Position numbers and translations under genes: made by a program. From assembly GCA_041398565.1 (NCBI GenBank), contig JAWKUN010000003.1, positions 682,001 to 746,000 on the forward strand: DNA of 64,000 nucleotides. The letters run 5' to 3'. Positions 47,860 to 56,950 of the stretch are shown here, in pieces (within the stretch, counting starts at the first letter, position 1; every line of letters begins with the position of its first letter). The stretch comes from DATGPD01 sp041398565. Its GTDB lineage: Bacteria > Planctomycetota > UBA1135 > UBA2386. The notes beneath the pieces were generated by a model. It did not search any database. It had not been told where the DNA came from and was given only the letters and a program-made list of their open reading frames with translations.

Positions 47860-49654
47860 ATCCGGCGCGCGCGGCGCGGCGTGCACCGATCTGCATCATG
47901 GCGTAGGCGCCGAACACGCCGGCCACGGCCACGAGCAGGCTGATCAGCAGAGTGGGGGCGAGACCGGTGGCTTGCTGGGCTTCGGCCTTCGACGGGGCGT
48001 CGGGGAGCTCGCCAGCGGACGCGTGGGAAGGGCCGTGTTCAGGGTCGTCGCCATGGTCGTCGCCGTGGTCGTCGCCGTGCGCCTCACCATGCCCGCCGTC
48101 GTGCCCGCTGGCGTGCCCGCCGTCGTGCCCGCCGCTGGCCACGTGCTCGGCCGGGCCGTCTTCGTGCGCGTGCTCATCGGAGTCTTCGCCGCCGTGGTGC
48201 TCGGCAGGCGCGCCGCCGTGGTGACCGCCGGTGACGTGGGGCGCGACCTCGACGCTCGGCGCCGCGTGCGCTACCGGCGCGCGGCGCGCATGCCCACCCA
48301 CCTCACCGAGGTCCTCGCCGGTGCGCGCGCCGGGGTCGCGCAGCCATTCGATCTCGCCGTCGATCAGGCGGTAGACCGCGCCGAGGATGCCGAGCTGCCC
48401 GCGCTGTTCGAGGGCACGCAGCATGGGACTGCGCAGCCGCGTCTCGCGCATGGCGCGCTGGACGTTGTTGCCGACCACGGCGCGAACCAGGTCGTCGCCG
48501 CCGAGCCCCAGGTGGCGCGCTTCGAGGATCGAGGGCTGCAGCCACTCCGCCACGGCACGCATGCTCGGAGTCAGCTGCGGTCCGTCGCCGTGCTGCAGAA
48601 CGAACTGCGTGACGCCACATTGGTCGGGTGCCATCACCAGAAGCAACCCGGCGCCGGACTCGCGCACGAGATGCTCGATGCTGCCCAGCACCTCGTCGTC
48701 GAGCGTGCAGCCAGCGACGCGCACCACGGCGAGGTCGCCGAGCCCGGTGTCGAAGACGTGTTCGGGGGCGAGGCGTGAGTCGGCGTCGGTGAGAACGATG
48801 GCGAACGGGCGTTGCGCGGCCATCAGCGCCTGCCGCCGGTCGTTCGACAGGTCGGCCAGGCCGTTGGTGCCGGCCAGGAAGCGCCGGTGGCCGGCCTGCA
48901 GGAGCGAGAGTGCCACGTGCGGCGGCAGGCCGGCCTGCTTCGGCCGCAGCCCGGCGTCGCGCCGTGGTTGCGCCCGCGCCAGCTCGTGGCTCGGGCGCGC
49001 CGGCAGCAGGTTCACCTCACCGCTCATCGCCGCGTAGAGGGCCGGCACCAGCTTGAAGCGTTCGAGGCGGGTCAGCTCACGCAGGAGCGCGCTGCGCCGC
49101 AAGCACTCCTCGATGGTCTCGTACACGTTCTCTTGCGCCGCGCGCAGCAGCAGCTCGTCACCCTCGAGTCCCTCGCTCTCGGCGCGCTGCAGCGCCGGGC
49201 GCAGCCGCGCCGCGATGCGCGCCAAGCCTGGCGTGTCCGCCGACTCCTTGGGTACCTCGGTCATCTCCGTGGAGTGGTCGAGACCGAGCACGACGCACAG
49301 CGGTGTGCCCAACGCCTCCGCCGCGTACTCGACGCTGGCCAGCGTCGCCGGGTCGCACACGTTGCCGGCGATGCGCACGACGTAGAGCTCGCCGAGGCCG
49401 ACGTTGAACACGTGCTCGGGTACGACGCGGCTGTCCGTCGTGGTCACCACGATGGCGAACGGGGCCTGGCCGCGAGCCAACGTACGCCGGGCTCCCTCGC
49501 TCAGCGGCTGCGGCAACAGGTCGCCCGTGACGAAGCGCCGGTTCCCGGCCATCAACGCGCGCAAGGCGTCGTCGGCGTCGACCGACGCCTGCGCTGGCAG
49601 GCAGGCAACGGCGAGGACGCTGGCGCAAACGCCGGATCGAAGGTGCTGACTCAT
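47858..49654 (-). CDS. membrane-anchored tandem beta-carbonic-anhydrase-like protein lacking zinc ligands
   Basis: 598 residues. A signal peptide (ending LPAQA) is followed by two beta-CA-like domains, ~28-215 and ~250-430. Each has the fold signature (ALMAGNRRFVTG, LLQAGHRRFLAG; VVRIAGN, VVRVAGC). The first zinc motif C-x-D-S-R is T-T-D-S-R near 70 and D-A-D-S-R near 289; the H-x-x-C site is LGLDHSTEM near 121 and MAPDQCGV near 336. Only one of six expected ligands (that Cys) remains. Residues ~470-545 are a His/Gly/Asp-rich segment with more than 20 His; a transmembrane helix (~568-590) and basic tail end the protein. Confidence 0.85.
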   Translation of the reverse strand: MSQHLRSGVCASVLAVACLPAQASVDADDALRALMAGNRRFVTGDLLPQPLSEGARRTLARGQAPFAIVVTTTDSRVVPEHVFNVGLGELYVVRIAGNVCDPATLASVEYAAEALGTPLCVVLGLDHSTEMTEVPKESADTPGLARIAARLRPALQRAESEGLEGDELLLRAAQENVYETIEECLRRSALLRELTRLERFKLVPALYAAMSGEVNLLPARPSHELARAQPRRDAGLRPKQAGLPPHVALSLLQAGHRRFLAGTNGLADLSNDRRQALMAAQRPFAIVLTDADSRLAPEHVFDTGLGDLAVVRVAGCTLDDEVLGSIEHLVRESGAGLLLVMAPDQCGVTQFVLQHGDGPQLTPSMRAVAEWLQPSILEARHLGLGGDDLVRAVVGNNVQRAMRETRLRSPMLRALEQRGQLGILGAVYRLIDGEIEWLRDPGARTGEDLGEVGGHARRAPVAHAAPSVEVAPHVTGGHHGGAPAEHHGGEDSDEHAHEDGPAEHVASGGHDGGHASGHDGGHGEAHGDDHGDDHGDDPEHGPSHASAGELPDAPSKAEAQQATGLAPTLLISLLVAVAGVFGAYAMMQIGARRAARAG

Positions 49655-49810
49655 GGCTGCAATCTCCCGGCGTGCCGCGAGGCACGCGTCTCGATCTTCG
49701 AGATCCCACCGCGGCGATCTGCAGCGCGTCGCCGGCGGGTCGATGGTGTCGGCGCGTCCAACGTCGACATTCACGACGAGGCGATCCGCCAGGGCAGACG
49801 TGGGGCGGGC

Positions 49811-49839
49811 GGGCTGCAACCAAGCCTTTGGTTGCGGCC
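49811..49839. repeat. 12-bp inverted repeat around GCAACCAA
   Basis: GGGC-T-GCAACCAA, loop GCCT, TTGGTTGC-G-GCCC: 8 perfect pairs extended by 4 more past one mismatch. Location between two divergent genes suggests a regulatory site or 5' leader hairpin. Confidence 0.55.
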
Positions 49840-49938
49840 CCGGCTCCGGCCGAAACGGCCCCGGCCACGCCGCCCGCCGCCCTCTCCGGGGCGGTCCACG
49901 GCTCGCGGTGGGTGCGCGGAGCGCCGCGGTTTCCCCTG

Positions 49939-49965
49939 TTGGCCAACCATGCGTCTCCGTATAGG
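49939..49965 (+). promoter_or_regulatory. weak promoter candidate
   Basis: TTGGCC, 15-nt spacer, TATAGG. The start would be ~27 nt before the ATG at 49999. TAGCAT at 49968-49973 is an alternative -10. Confidence 0.3.
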
Positions 49966-49998
49966 CCTAGCATCGCGGCCCGGCCGCGCCCGCCTCGC

Positions 49999-52407
49999 AT
50001 GTCCGAGCTCTCGTCCGGCGCCCGCCCGCGCTTCACTCCCGTCGTCTTGATGCTCTTCGTGGGCAGCGGCTGCGCAGCCCTGATCTACGAGGTGGTCTGG
50101 TTCCACCTGTTGCGCCTGGTGGTCGGGGGGTCGGCGGTGTCGCTCGGGTTCCTGCTCGGTAGCTTCATGGGGGGCATGGGGCTCGGCAGCCTGCTGCTGC
50201 CGCGCCTGCTGCCGGCGCGCTGGCATCCCCTGCGCGTGTATGCCGTGCTCGAACTGCTCATCGGCGTCATCGGCTGGGCCATGCCGACCCTCCTGCCCGG
50301 CGTCGGCCGTGCCTACTCGCAGCTCGTGGGCTCCTGGGGCCACAGCGTGATCTTGCGCGGCGTCGTGTGCGCGGTGGTCCTGCTGCCGCCGACGGTCTTG
50401 ATGGGGGCGACGTTGCCGGCGATCGCGCGATGGCTAGACACCTCGCGAGCCGGCTTGTCGGCGATGGGTCGCTTCTACGCGGCGAACCTGGTGGGTGCGG
50501 TCGCGGGCACCCTGCTGGCGGGCTTCTACCTGCTGCGCGTCCACGACGCGGTGGTGGCCTCGCAGGTGGCGGTCTGGATCAACGGCGTCATCGCCGTGGC
50601 GGCGCTGCTCCTCGCCGGTTGGCGGCGCTTCGTGCCAGCGCCGGCGCCGGACGCGGGAGCCAGTGAAGCGCCGGTCCGGGCCCTGTCCGTGCACGCCGCG
50701 ATCGCCTTGTCGGGCTTCACGGCGCTGGGGGCAGAAGTGGTGTGGACGCGCCTGCTGTCGCTGTTGCTAGGGGCGTCGGTCTACACGTTCTCGCTCATCC
50801 TCGCTGTCTTCCTGGTAGGGCTGGGCGTCGGCAGCAGCTTCGGGGCGCGGCTGGCCGGGCGCGTGCGCGATCCGCGCGTGTGGTTCGGCGTGTGCCAGGT
50901 GCTGCTGGTGCCGGCCTTCGTCTACAGCGCGTGGATGATCACCAGCGTGCTGCCCTGGATCGAGCCGACCCGCGTGCTGCAAGAGCGCGTGTACCTCAGC
51001 ACGGCCGTGCGCTATCCGTACGACTTCGTGCGCTGCGCGCTGGCGATCCTGCCCGGGCCCTTGCTGTGGGGCGCGAGCTTTCCGTTGGCGATCGCCTCCG
51101 CCGGGGCGGGCCACCGCGATCCCGGCCGGCTCGTCGGCGGCATCTCCGCCGCCAACACGCTGGGCGCCATCGCCGGTGCGCTCGGCATCAGCCTCGGTGT
51201 GCAGCTCCTCGGCGGCAGCCAGCGCGAGCAGCAGATCCTGGCCGTGGCGGCGGCGGCGGCCGCGGCGCTGCTGTTCGTCACCGCGCCGGCTCGTGGAGTG
51301 TTTCGGCGGGCGCTGCCCGCCGTGCTGTGCCTGGCGATCGCTCCGCCCCTGGTGTCCAGGCTGGCAGCCGTGCCGCCGGGTCTGATCGCGTCGGGGCGCA
51401 CGATCGGCGACTGGTACGGCGACGTCGACTACCTGCTGGTGCGCGAAGGCCTCAGCTCCTCGGTGGCGGTCACCGAGGCCGAGGACGTGCGCAGCTTCCA
51501 TGTGTGCGGCAAGGTCGAGGCCAGCTCGCAGCGCATCGACATGCGCTTGCAGCGGATGCTCGGACATCTGCCGGCCCTGGTGCACGGTGCCCCGCGCAGT
51601 GTGCTCATCGTCGGTTGCGGCGCCGGCGTCACGGCCGGCTGCTTCGTCGACCACCCGAGCGTCGAACGCATCGTCGTCTGCGAGATCGAGCCGAACGTGA
51701 TCGAGGCGGCGCGCGAATGGTTCGCCGACGAGAACCACGACGTCCTGCGCGACCCCCGCACCGAGGTGGTGTTCGACGACGCCCGTCACTTCATGCTGAC
51801 GACCAGCGAGAAGTTCGACATCATCACCTCGGACCCCATCCACCCGTGGGTGCGCGGCGCGGCAGCGCTGTACTCGATCGACTACTTCCACCTGGTGAAG
51901 CAACGTCTCAACCCCGGCGCCGTCGTCACCCAGTGGGTACCCCTGTACGAGACCGACGAAGCGGCGGTGAAGAGCCAGATGGGCACGTTCTTCCGCGCGT
52001 TCCCCGCCGGCACGGTGTGGAACAGCGATCTGGAAGAGAAGGGCTACGACACGGTCCTCATGGCGCGGGTCGACCCGATGCGCATCGACGTCGACGCGGT
52101 GGCGGCCTACCTGGACAGCCACCACGACGTGCGCGACGCGCTCGACGAGGTCGATCTCGGCAGCGCGGTGGCGGTGCTGTCCACGTACGCCGGGCGGGCC
52201 CAGGATCTCGCGCCGTGGCTGCTCGACGCCCAGATCAACGACGACATCGGCCTGAAGCTGCAGTACCTGGCCGGCCTGCGTCTCGACGTCTTCCGCGACG
52301 CGCAGATCTACGGCGAGATCAAGCGCCACTGCGTGTTCCCCGAGGGCCTGTTCACGGCGTCTCCGGCTCTGGAGGCCGAGCTTCGCCGCCGTCTCGCCAA
52401 ACGCTGA
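49999..52407 (+). CDS. polytopic membrane protein fused to a spermidine-synthase-like domain
   Basis: 802 residues. Residues ~10-450 hold about twelve transmembrane segments of the MFS-like type found in bacterial 'fused MFS/spermidine synthase' proteins. Residues ~480-720 are the aminopropyltransferase/SAM fold: VLIVGCGAGVTAGCF near 534 (spermidine synthases have a G-G-G-D-G-G loop), VVCEIEPNVIEAAREWF near 560, DDARHFM near 592 and SDPIHPWVRGA near 611. The altered glycine loop and absence of the D-S-S-D-P-like motif make polyamine synthesis doubtful. Its TGA overlaps the ATG of the dimethylargininase-like gene. Confidence 0.85.
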   Translation: MSELSSGARPRFTPVVLMLFVGSGCAALIYEVVWFHLLRLVVGGSAVSLGFLLGSFMGGMGLGSLLLPRLLPARWHPLRVYAVLELLIGVIGWAMPTLLPGVGRAYSQLVGSWGHSVILRGVVCAVVLLPPTVLMGATLPAIARWLDTSRAGLSAMGRFYAANLVGAVAGTLLAGFYLLRVHDAVVASQVAVWINGVIAVAALLLAGWRRFVPAPAPDAGASEAPVRALSVHAAIALSGFTALGAEVVWTRLLSLLLGASVYTFSLILAVFLVGLGVGSSFGARLAGRVRDPRVWFGVCQVLLVPAFVYSAWMITSVLPWIEPTRVLQERVYLSTAVRYPYDFVRCALAILPGPLLWGASFPLAIASAGAGHRDPGRLVGGISAANTLGAIAGALGISLGVQLLGGSQREQQILAVAAAAAAALLFVTAPARGVFRRALPAVLCLAIAPPLVSRLAAVPPGLIASGRTIGDWYGDVDYLLVREGLSSSVAVTEAEDVRSFHVCGKVEASSQRIDMRLQRMLGHLPALVHGAPRSVLIVGCGAGVTAGCFVDHPSVERIVVCEIEPNVIEAAREWFADENHDVLRDPRTEVVFDDARHFMLTTSEKFDIITSDPIHPWVRGAAALYSIDYFHLVKQRLNPGAVVTQWVPLYETDEAAVKSQMGTFFRAFPAGTVWNSDLEEKGYDTVLMARVDPMRIDVDAVAAYLDSHHDVRDALDEVDLGSAVAVLSTYAGRAQDLAPWLLDAQINDDIGLKLQYLAGLRLDVFRDAQIYGEIKRHCVFPEGLFTASPALEAELRRRLAKR

Positions 52408-53165
52408 TGCGGGCACTCGTACACGCGGTCGGCGATCGTCTGGCGCAATGCGAGCTGACCTTCGTCGGCCGCACACCGATCGACGTGGCGCGCGCGCGGG
52501 CCCAGCACGCGGCCTACTGCCGGGAGTTGCGCGCCTGCGGCGTCGAGGTGCGCGTGCTCGACGTGAGTCCGGACCAGCCCGACGCGACTTTCCTCGAGGA
52601 TGCCGCCGTCGTCCTCGACGAGGTCGCCATCGCCGCTTCCATGGGCACGGCGGCGCGCCGCGCCGAAGTCGACAACCTCGTGCCGGTGCTCGCCGAGTTG
52701 CGACCGGTGTTGCGCTTGGCGCCGCCGGCGACGCTGGAGGGCGGCGACGTGTTGCGCCTCGGCAAGACGATGTGGGTCGGACTGTCGCCTCGCACCAACC
52801 TCGCTGGCGTCGAGGCGTTCGCCGGCCTGGTCGCGCCGTACGGCTACCGCGTGCTGCCAGTGCAGGTCGACGGCTGCTTGCACCTCAAGACGGCGTGCAC
52901 GGCGCTCGACGACGAGACGCTGCTGGCAAACCGGGCCTGGGTTCAGGATCTGCCTCTGGCCGGCCGCCGCTGCGTCGACGTCGCCGAAGGCGAACCCTTC
53001 GCTGCCAACGTGCTCCGGGCCGGCGTCACGCTGCTGGCGTCCGCTTCCCACCCGCGCACCCTGGCGCGGATCGACGCGGCGGGTCACGACGTCCGGCCGA
53101 TCGAACTCGACGAGCTCGAGAAGGCGGAGGCGGGCGCGACCTGTTTGTCGATCCTGTTGCGCTGA
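52407..53165 (+). CDS. dimethylarginine dimethylaminohydrolase-like amidinotransferase-fold enzyme
   Basis: 252 residues. The pentein fold motifs are seen: FLEDAAVVLDEVAI near 65 (substrate Asp/Glu), ATLEGGDVLRLG near 110, GCLHLKTACTAL near 155 (catalytic His) and ATCLSILLR at the end with the catalytic Cys. DDAH hydrolyses methylated arginines to citrulline and an amine; relatives act on arginine. Translational coupling to the spermidine-synthase fusion suggests a shared arginine- or polyamine-like substrate (inference). Confidence 0.88.
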   Translation: MRALVHAVGDRLAQCELTFVGRTPIDVARARAQHAAYCRELRACGVEVRVLDVSPDQPDATFLEDAAVVLDEVAIAASMGTAARRAEVDNLVPVLAELRPVLRLAPPATLEGGDVLRLGKTMWVGLSPRTNLAGVEAFAGLVAPYGYRVLPVQVDGCLHLKTACTALDDETLLANRAWVQDLPLAGRRCVDVAEGEPFAANVLRAGVTLLASASHPRTLARIDAAGHDVRPIELDELEKAEAGATCLSILLR

Positions 53166-53252
53166 ACTGGGAGGCTCGTCCGCGGCGACGGCGTGGTGTG
53201 GCGGGGGTGCGGGGCCGCGGGAAAAGACCGCGGACGTGGCGGGCAGAGCCGC

Positions 53253-53258
53253 TATCGT
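53253..53258 (+). promoter_or_regulatory. -10-like TATCGT before the epimerase gene
   Basis: TATCGT ends 9 nt before the ATG at 53268 and no ribosome-binding sequence intervenes. Confidence 0.4.
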
Positions 53259-53267
53259 CCCGAACCG

Positions 53268-53672
53268 ATGATCAAGGCGTTACACCACATCGCGATCGCC
53301 GTGGAATCGATCGACTCGGCCTTGCCGCAGTGGATCGACGGCCTGGGACTGACCTTGCGCGGGCGCCAGGAAGTGCCCACCGAGCAGGTCGAAGTGGCGA
53401 TCTTGATGGCCGGAGACACCCGCATCGAGCTGCTGCAGCCGACCGATCCTTCGTCGCCGATCGCCCGGTTCCTGGCCAAGCGCGGCCCGGGGCTGCACCA
53501 CTTGGCGTTCACCGTCGACGACACCGGCCGCACCATGACCGTCCTGGCCGATCGCGGTGCGCCGCTGCTGTCCGACGCTCCGCGGCCCGGAGCGCACGGC
53601 ACCCGCGTCGCCTTCCTGCACCCCAGGTACTTGGGCGGCGTCCTGGCCGAGCTGGTGGAGGAGCCGAAGTGA
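53268..53672 (+). CDS. mce: methylmalonyl-CoA epimerase
   Basis: 134 residues of the vicinal-oxygen-chelate fold: IKALHHIAIAVESID at the N-terminus (first metal His), RIELLQPTDPSSPIARFL near 50, GLHHLAFTVDD near 76 (His) and VLAELVEEP at the end (Glu). It interconverts the S and R epimers in the propionate to succinyl-CoA route. GTGA overlap with the carboxyltransferase gene. Confidence 0.93.
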   Translation: MIKALHHIAIAVESIDSALPQWIDGLGLTLRGRQEVPTEQVEVAILMAGDTRIELLQPTDPSSPIARFLAKRGPGLHHLAFTVDDTGRTMTVLADRGAPLLSDAPRPGAHGTRVAFLHPRYLGGVLAELVEEPK

Positions 53673-55216
53673 GTCATCTCGACAAGCTGCGCTCGCTGCG
53701 CGAGCAGTCGCTCCTCGGCGGTGGCGCCTCGCGCCAGGAAGCGCAGCGGCAGCGCGGCAAGATGACGGCCCGCGAACGGGTCGAGTTGTTGGTAGACCCG
53801 GGCACGTTCGTCGAGATGGACCGCTTCGTCCTCCATCGCTGCCGCGATTTCGGGATGGACGGCGAGAAGAACCAGATCCTCGGCGACGGCGTGGTCACCG
53901 GAACGGCACGCATCGACGGCCGGTCGGTGGGCCTGTTCTCGCAGGACTTCACCGTGTTCGGCGGGTCGCTGTCGGAGACCTACGCCGCCAAGATCTGCAA
54001 GGTCATGGATCTTTGCGTGAAGATGGGGATCCCGGTGGTGGGGATCAACGACTCGGGCGGCGCGCGCATCCAGGAGGGCGTGTCGTCGCTGGCCGGATAC
54101 TCCGACATCTTCCTGCGCAACACGCTGGCATCCGGGGTCGTGCCGCAGATCAGCGTGATCATGGGGCCGTGTGCCGGCGGCGCCGTGTACTCGCCGTCGA
54201 TCACCGACTTCGTGTTCATGGTCGAGGGCACGAGCTTCATGCACATCACCGGTCCGGACGTGGTGAAGACGGTGACGCACGAGACCGTGACGTCCGAGGA
54301 GCTCGGCGGCGCGCGCGTGCACAGCGACATCAGCGGTGTCTCCCACTTTTCGACAGCCGACGACGCGACGTGCCTGATGCTGGTGCGTGAGTTGTTGGGT
54401 TACTTGCCGGCCAACAACGCCGAGGACCCGCCGCAGGTGCCGTGCGACGATGCGCCCGAGCGGGGCGAGCCGCGCCTCGACGAGATCATTCCGGAGAGCA
54501 GCAACCAGCCCTACGACATTCGCGAGGTGGTGAAGCTGGTCGTGGATCACGGCCGCTTCCTCGAAGTGCACGCTCGCTACGCCCGCAACATCGTCGTCGG
54601 GTTCGCCCGGTTGGGTGGGCGCACGATCGGGATCGTCGGCAACCAGCCGGCCCACCTCGCCGGCGTGCTCGACATCGATGCCAGCATCAAGGCCGCGCGC
54701 TTCATCCGCTTCTGCGATGCGTTCAATGTGCCGCTGGTGTCGTTCGTCGACGTGCCGGGGTTCCTGCCGGGACGCGAGCAAGAGCACGGCGGGATCATCA
54801 CGCACGGAGCCAAGCTGCTGTACGCCTACTGCGAGGCGACCGTGCCGAAGCTCACGGTGATCACGCGCAAGGCCTACGGCGGCGCCTACTGCGTCATGAG
54901 CAGCAAGCACCTGCGCGGCGACCTCAACGTCGCGTGGCCGACCGCCGAGATCGCGGTGATGGGCGTCGAGGGCGCCGCCAAGATCGTCTTCCGCAAGGAG
55001 ATCGAGGCAGCGAGCGACAAGGCGGCGACGGAGCGGCAGCTGGTCGAGGAGTACAAGGCCAAGTTCTACAACCCCTACCGTGCAGCCGCGCGCGGCTACA
55101 TCGACGACGTCATCGAGCCGCAGCAGACGCGTGCCACCCTGCACCGCGCCTTGGAGCTGGCGGAAAACAAGCGCGACCGCAACCCGCCGCGCAAGCACGG
55201 CAACATCCCGCTCTAG
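53669..55216 (+). CDS. pccB: propionyl-CoA carboxylase-type carboxyltransferase subunit
   Basis: 515 residues, the usual length. GINDSGGARIQEGV near 125, MGPCAGGAVYSPSITDF near 167, and in the C-terminal half FVDVPGFLPGREQEHGG near 362 and KAYGGAYCVMSSK near 401 form the two acyl-CoA/biotin oxyanion sites. Pairing with the epimerase suggests propionyl-CoA as substrate, though methylmalonyl-CoA decarboxylase alpha subunits look alike. Biotin carboxylase and carrier are ~5 kb downstream (60048-62041). Confidence 0.9.
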   Translation: MSHLDKLRSLREQSLLGGGASRQEAQRQRGKMTARERVELLVDPGTFVEMDRFVLHRCRDFGMDGEKNQILGDGVVTGTARIDGRSVGLFSQDFTVFGGSLSETYAAKICKVMDLCVKMGIPVVGINDSGGARIQEGVSSLAGYSDIFLRNTLASGVVPQISVIMGPCAGGAVYSPSITDFVFMVEGTSFMHITGPDVVKTVTHETVTSEELGGARVHSDISGVSHFSTADDATCLMLVRELLGYLPANNAEDPPQVPCDDAPERGEPRLDEIIPESSNQPYDIREVVKLVVDHGRFLEVHARYARNIVVGFARLGGRTIGIVGNQPAHLAGVLDIDASIKAARFIRFCDAFNVPLVSFVDVPGFLPGREQEHGGIITHGAKLLYAYCEATVPKLTVITRKAYGGAYCVMSSKHLRGDLNVAWPTAEIAVMGVEGAAKIVFRKEIEAASDKAATERQLVEEYKAKFYNPYRAAARGYIDDVIEPQQTRATLHRALELAENKRDRNPPRKHGNIPL

Positions 55217-55229
55217 ACGCGCAGGACCT

Positions 55230-55254
55230 GCGACCCACGGCGTCCGGGGGTCGC
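55230..55254 (+). terminator. weak terminator-like hairpin after pccB
   Basis: GCGACCC (55230-55236) and GGGTCGC (55248-55254) pair across an 11-nt loop; no T tract follows. Confidence 0.3.
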
Positions 55255-55417
55255 AATGTCGGTGCGCCGTGTCGCCGTCGCGGGCTGCGTGGCGCGTGGC
55301 CTGGTCGCCGCCTGTCTGCTGGCGGCAGAGCAGTACGGCGTTCCGTGTCTGCCCGTCGCAGTCTTGTCACGCGGGTGCACCGTCCGGTCCGCGGCGCTAG
55401 ATTCCTGGCCCTTCCCT

Positions 55418-56950
55418 ATGCGAAACACACTCTCTCTCGTCGCCGCCGCGGTGGCGGCCACCAGCCTGGCGCAAGCCCAGGTCGACGTCCTCTACACCAA
55501 CATCTCCAGCACGGCCGGGGCCTACACCGACTGTGTCGTGCTGTGGAACACGGCGGGCCAGCGTCCCTTTGCCCAACAGAGCCACGGCGCCACCGCCACC
55601 GGCAGCGCGCGCAAGATGAAGGCGCGCACCGTCGGCGGCAGCAACTACCTCTACTGGTACGACATCATCGTCGACGACCTGGTGCGCGGCACCGACGCCA
55701 ACCGCAACGGCGTCATCGATCCCACCGAGTTCCAGGTGGTGTTCGACCAGCCCGCGTCGTCGGATGGCAGCATCGACGAGGACGGTGGGGTGTGGTGGAA
55801 CGGCATCGGCGCCTCGGCCATCGGTGAGCTGTGGCGTCTGCAGGACCTGAATGCCGACGGCGACTGCATGGACGCCGGCGAGAGCACCCAGGTGGTCGCG
55901 GGCCCGACCGTGGACCTACCCAACGTCTCGGTCACCGGCGTCTCCTCGAACAACATCAGCAGCGTCGTCATGATGGCCAACGGCGACTGTGTGTGGTACC
56001 CGAAGGGCACCACGGCCCTGCCGACGCACGCCCTCATCCGCACCACGGCTGCCGGCGTGAGCTCGCTCTACATGGCGCCCGTGTTCGCGGCGATCACGCG
56101 CAGCCCGGCGCTGCCGACGCAGCCCGACTTCGGCGGCTCGCTGCCGGCGTCGATCAACACCAACCCGCTCGACCGTTTGGCCGTCGACCGCGCCAATGAC
56201 GCGGTGTTCGCGGCGGTCAACTTCACCTCGGCAGCGCCGCAGCAGCCTTGGGTCTTCCGCTGCAAGGACGGCAACTCCGACGGCGATGCCAACGACGCCG
56301 GCGAGGTGACGCTGTTCTACGACGGCAACACCGGCCCGGTGCCGATCACCACGATCGACGACATCGAGTGGCTCAACGGCAAGCTCTACGTGAGCCACGA
56401 ATTCATGCCGAACGCCGGGCCATGCCAGTTCGTCGAGCTGGTCGACCTCAACAACGACGGCGACGCCATGGACGCCGGGGAGCAGACCATCCTCGGCGGC
56501 ACCTCGACGGCGCCGCTGGACGACCCGACGGTGCTCGGCATCACGGTGGTGCCGAGTGGCTTCTTCGGTCCGGACGGCTGCGTCAGCGCCGACCTGCGTG
56601 ACAACGGCATGGTGGCGGCGGGCGGCAATCTGACGCTGACCTTCGGCGACATCCCGGTGGCCCAGCAGTCGCCGACGACGCTGTGCGTCGGCGCATTGTC
56701 GCTGACCGGCGACTTCGGCGTGCCGCTGCCGGGCGGCTGCATCCTCGGCCTCTTCCCCGATGCGCTGACCACGTCGACGATCTCGTTCCTGATCGCGGCG
56801 GGACCGACGACGCGCACCCAGGCGCTGCCGTCGCTGCCCTATCCGCCGCTGCCGGCGGGGCTGCGCATCTACGCGGCCGGTTTCTTCTTCGATGCCGGCA
56901 CGTTGACGATCCCTGGCGTCACGCACTCCAACCTGATCGTCGTGCAGTAG
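55418..56950 (+). CDS. exported protein with EF-hand/dockerin-like Ca-binding repeats
   Basis: 510 residues with a signal peptide ending at LAQAQ. Four calcium-loop motifs are spread through it: DANRNGVIDPTEF near 97, DLNADGDCMDAGE near 147, DGNSDGDANDAGE near 287 and DLNNDGDAMDAGE near 347; the last three share D-x-N-x-D-G-D-x-x-D-A-G-E. Between them are beta-propeller-like segments. The C-terminal ~110 residues form a beta-rich domain. No enzyme signature. The start has TAGATT 14 nt upstream. Confidence 0.78.
   Translation: MRNTLSLVAAAVAATSLAQAQVDVLYTNISSTAGAYTDCVVLWNTAGQRPFAQQSHGATATGSARKMKARTVGGSNYLYWYDIIVDDLVRGTDANRNGVIDPTEFQVVFDQPASSDGSIDEDGGVWWNGIGASAIGELWRLQDLNADGDCMDAGESTQVVAGPTVDLPNVSVTGVSSNNISSVVMMANGDCVWYPKGTTALPTHALIRTTAAGVSSLYMAPVFAAITRSPALPTQPDFGGSLPASINTNPLDRLAVDRANDAVFAAVNFTSAAPQQPWVFRCKDGNSDGDANDAGEVTLFYDGNTGPVPITTIDDIEWLNGKLYVSHEFMPNAGPCQFVELVDLNNDGDAMDAGEQTILGGTSTAPLDDPTVLGITVVPSGFFGPDGCVSADLRDNGMVAAGGNLTLTFGDIPVAQQSPTTLCVGALSLTGDFGVPLPGGCILGLFPDALTTSTISFLIAAGPTTRTQALPSLPYPPLPAGLRIYAAGFFFDAGTLTIPGVTHSNLIVVQ

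Larger units (their letters stand above)
49655..49998. other. divergent intergenic region with strong hairpin
   Basis: 344 bp. It contains the inverted repeat at 49811-49839, a smaller GGCCG/CGGCC hairpin just after it, and a possible promoter for the rightward gene at 49939-49965. No coding sequence recognised. Confidence 0.55.

Noticed and set aside
48040..48200. Short direct repeats resembling a repeat array.
   Set aside because: They are codon repeats of the His/Gly/Asp-rich tail within the pseudo-carbonic-anhydrase gene, not CRISPR or a minisatellite outside genes.
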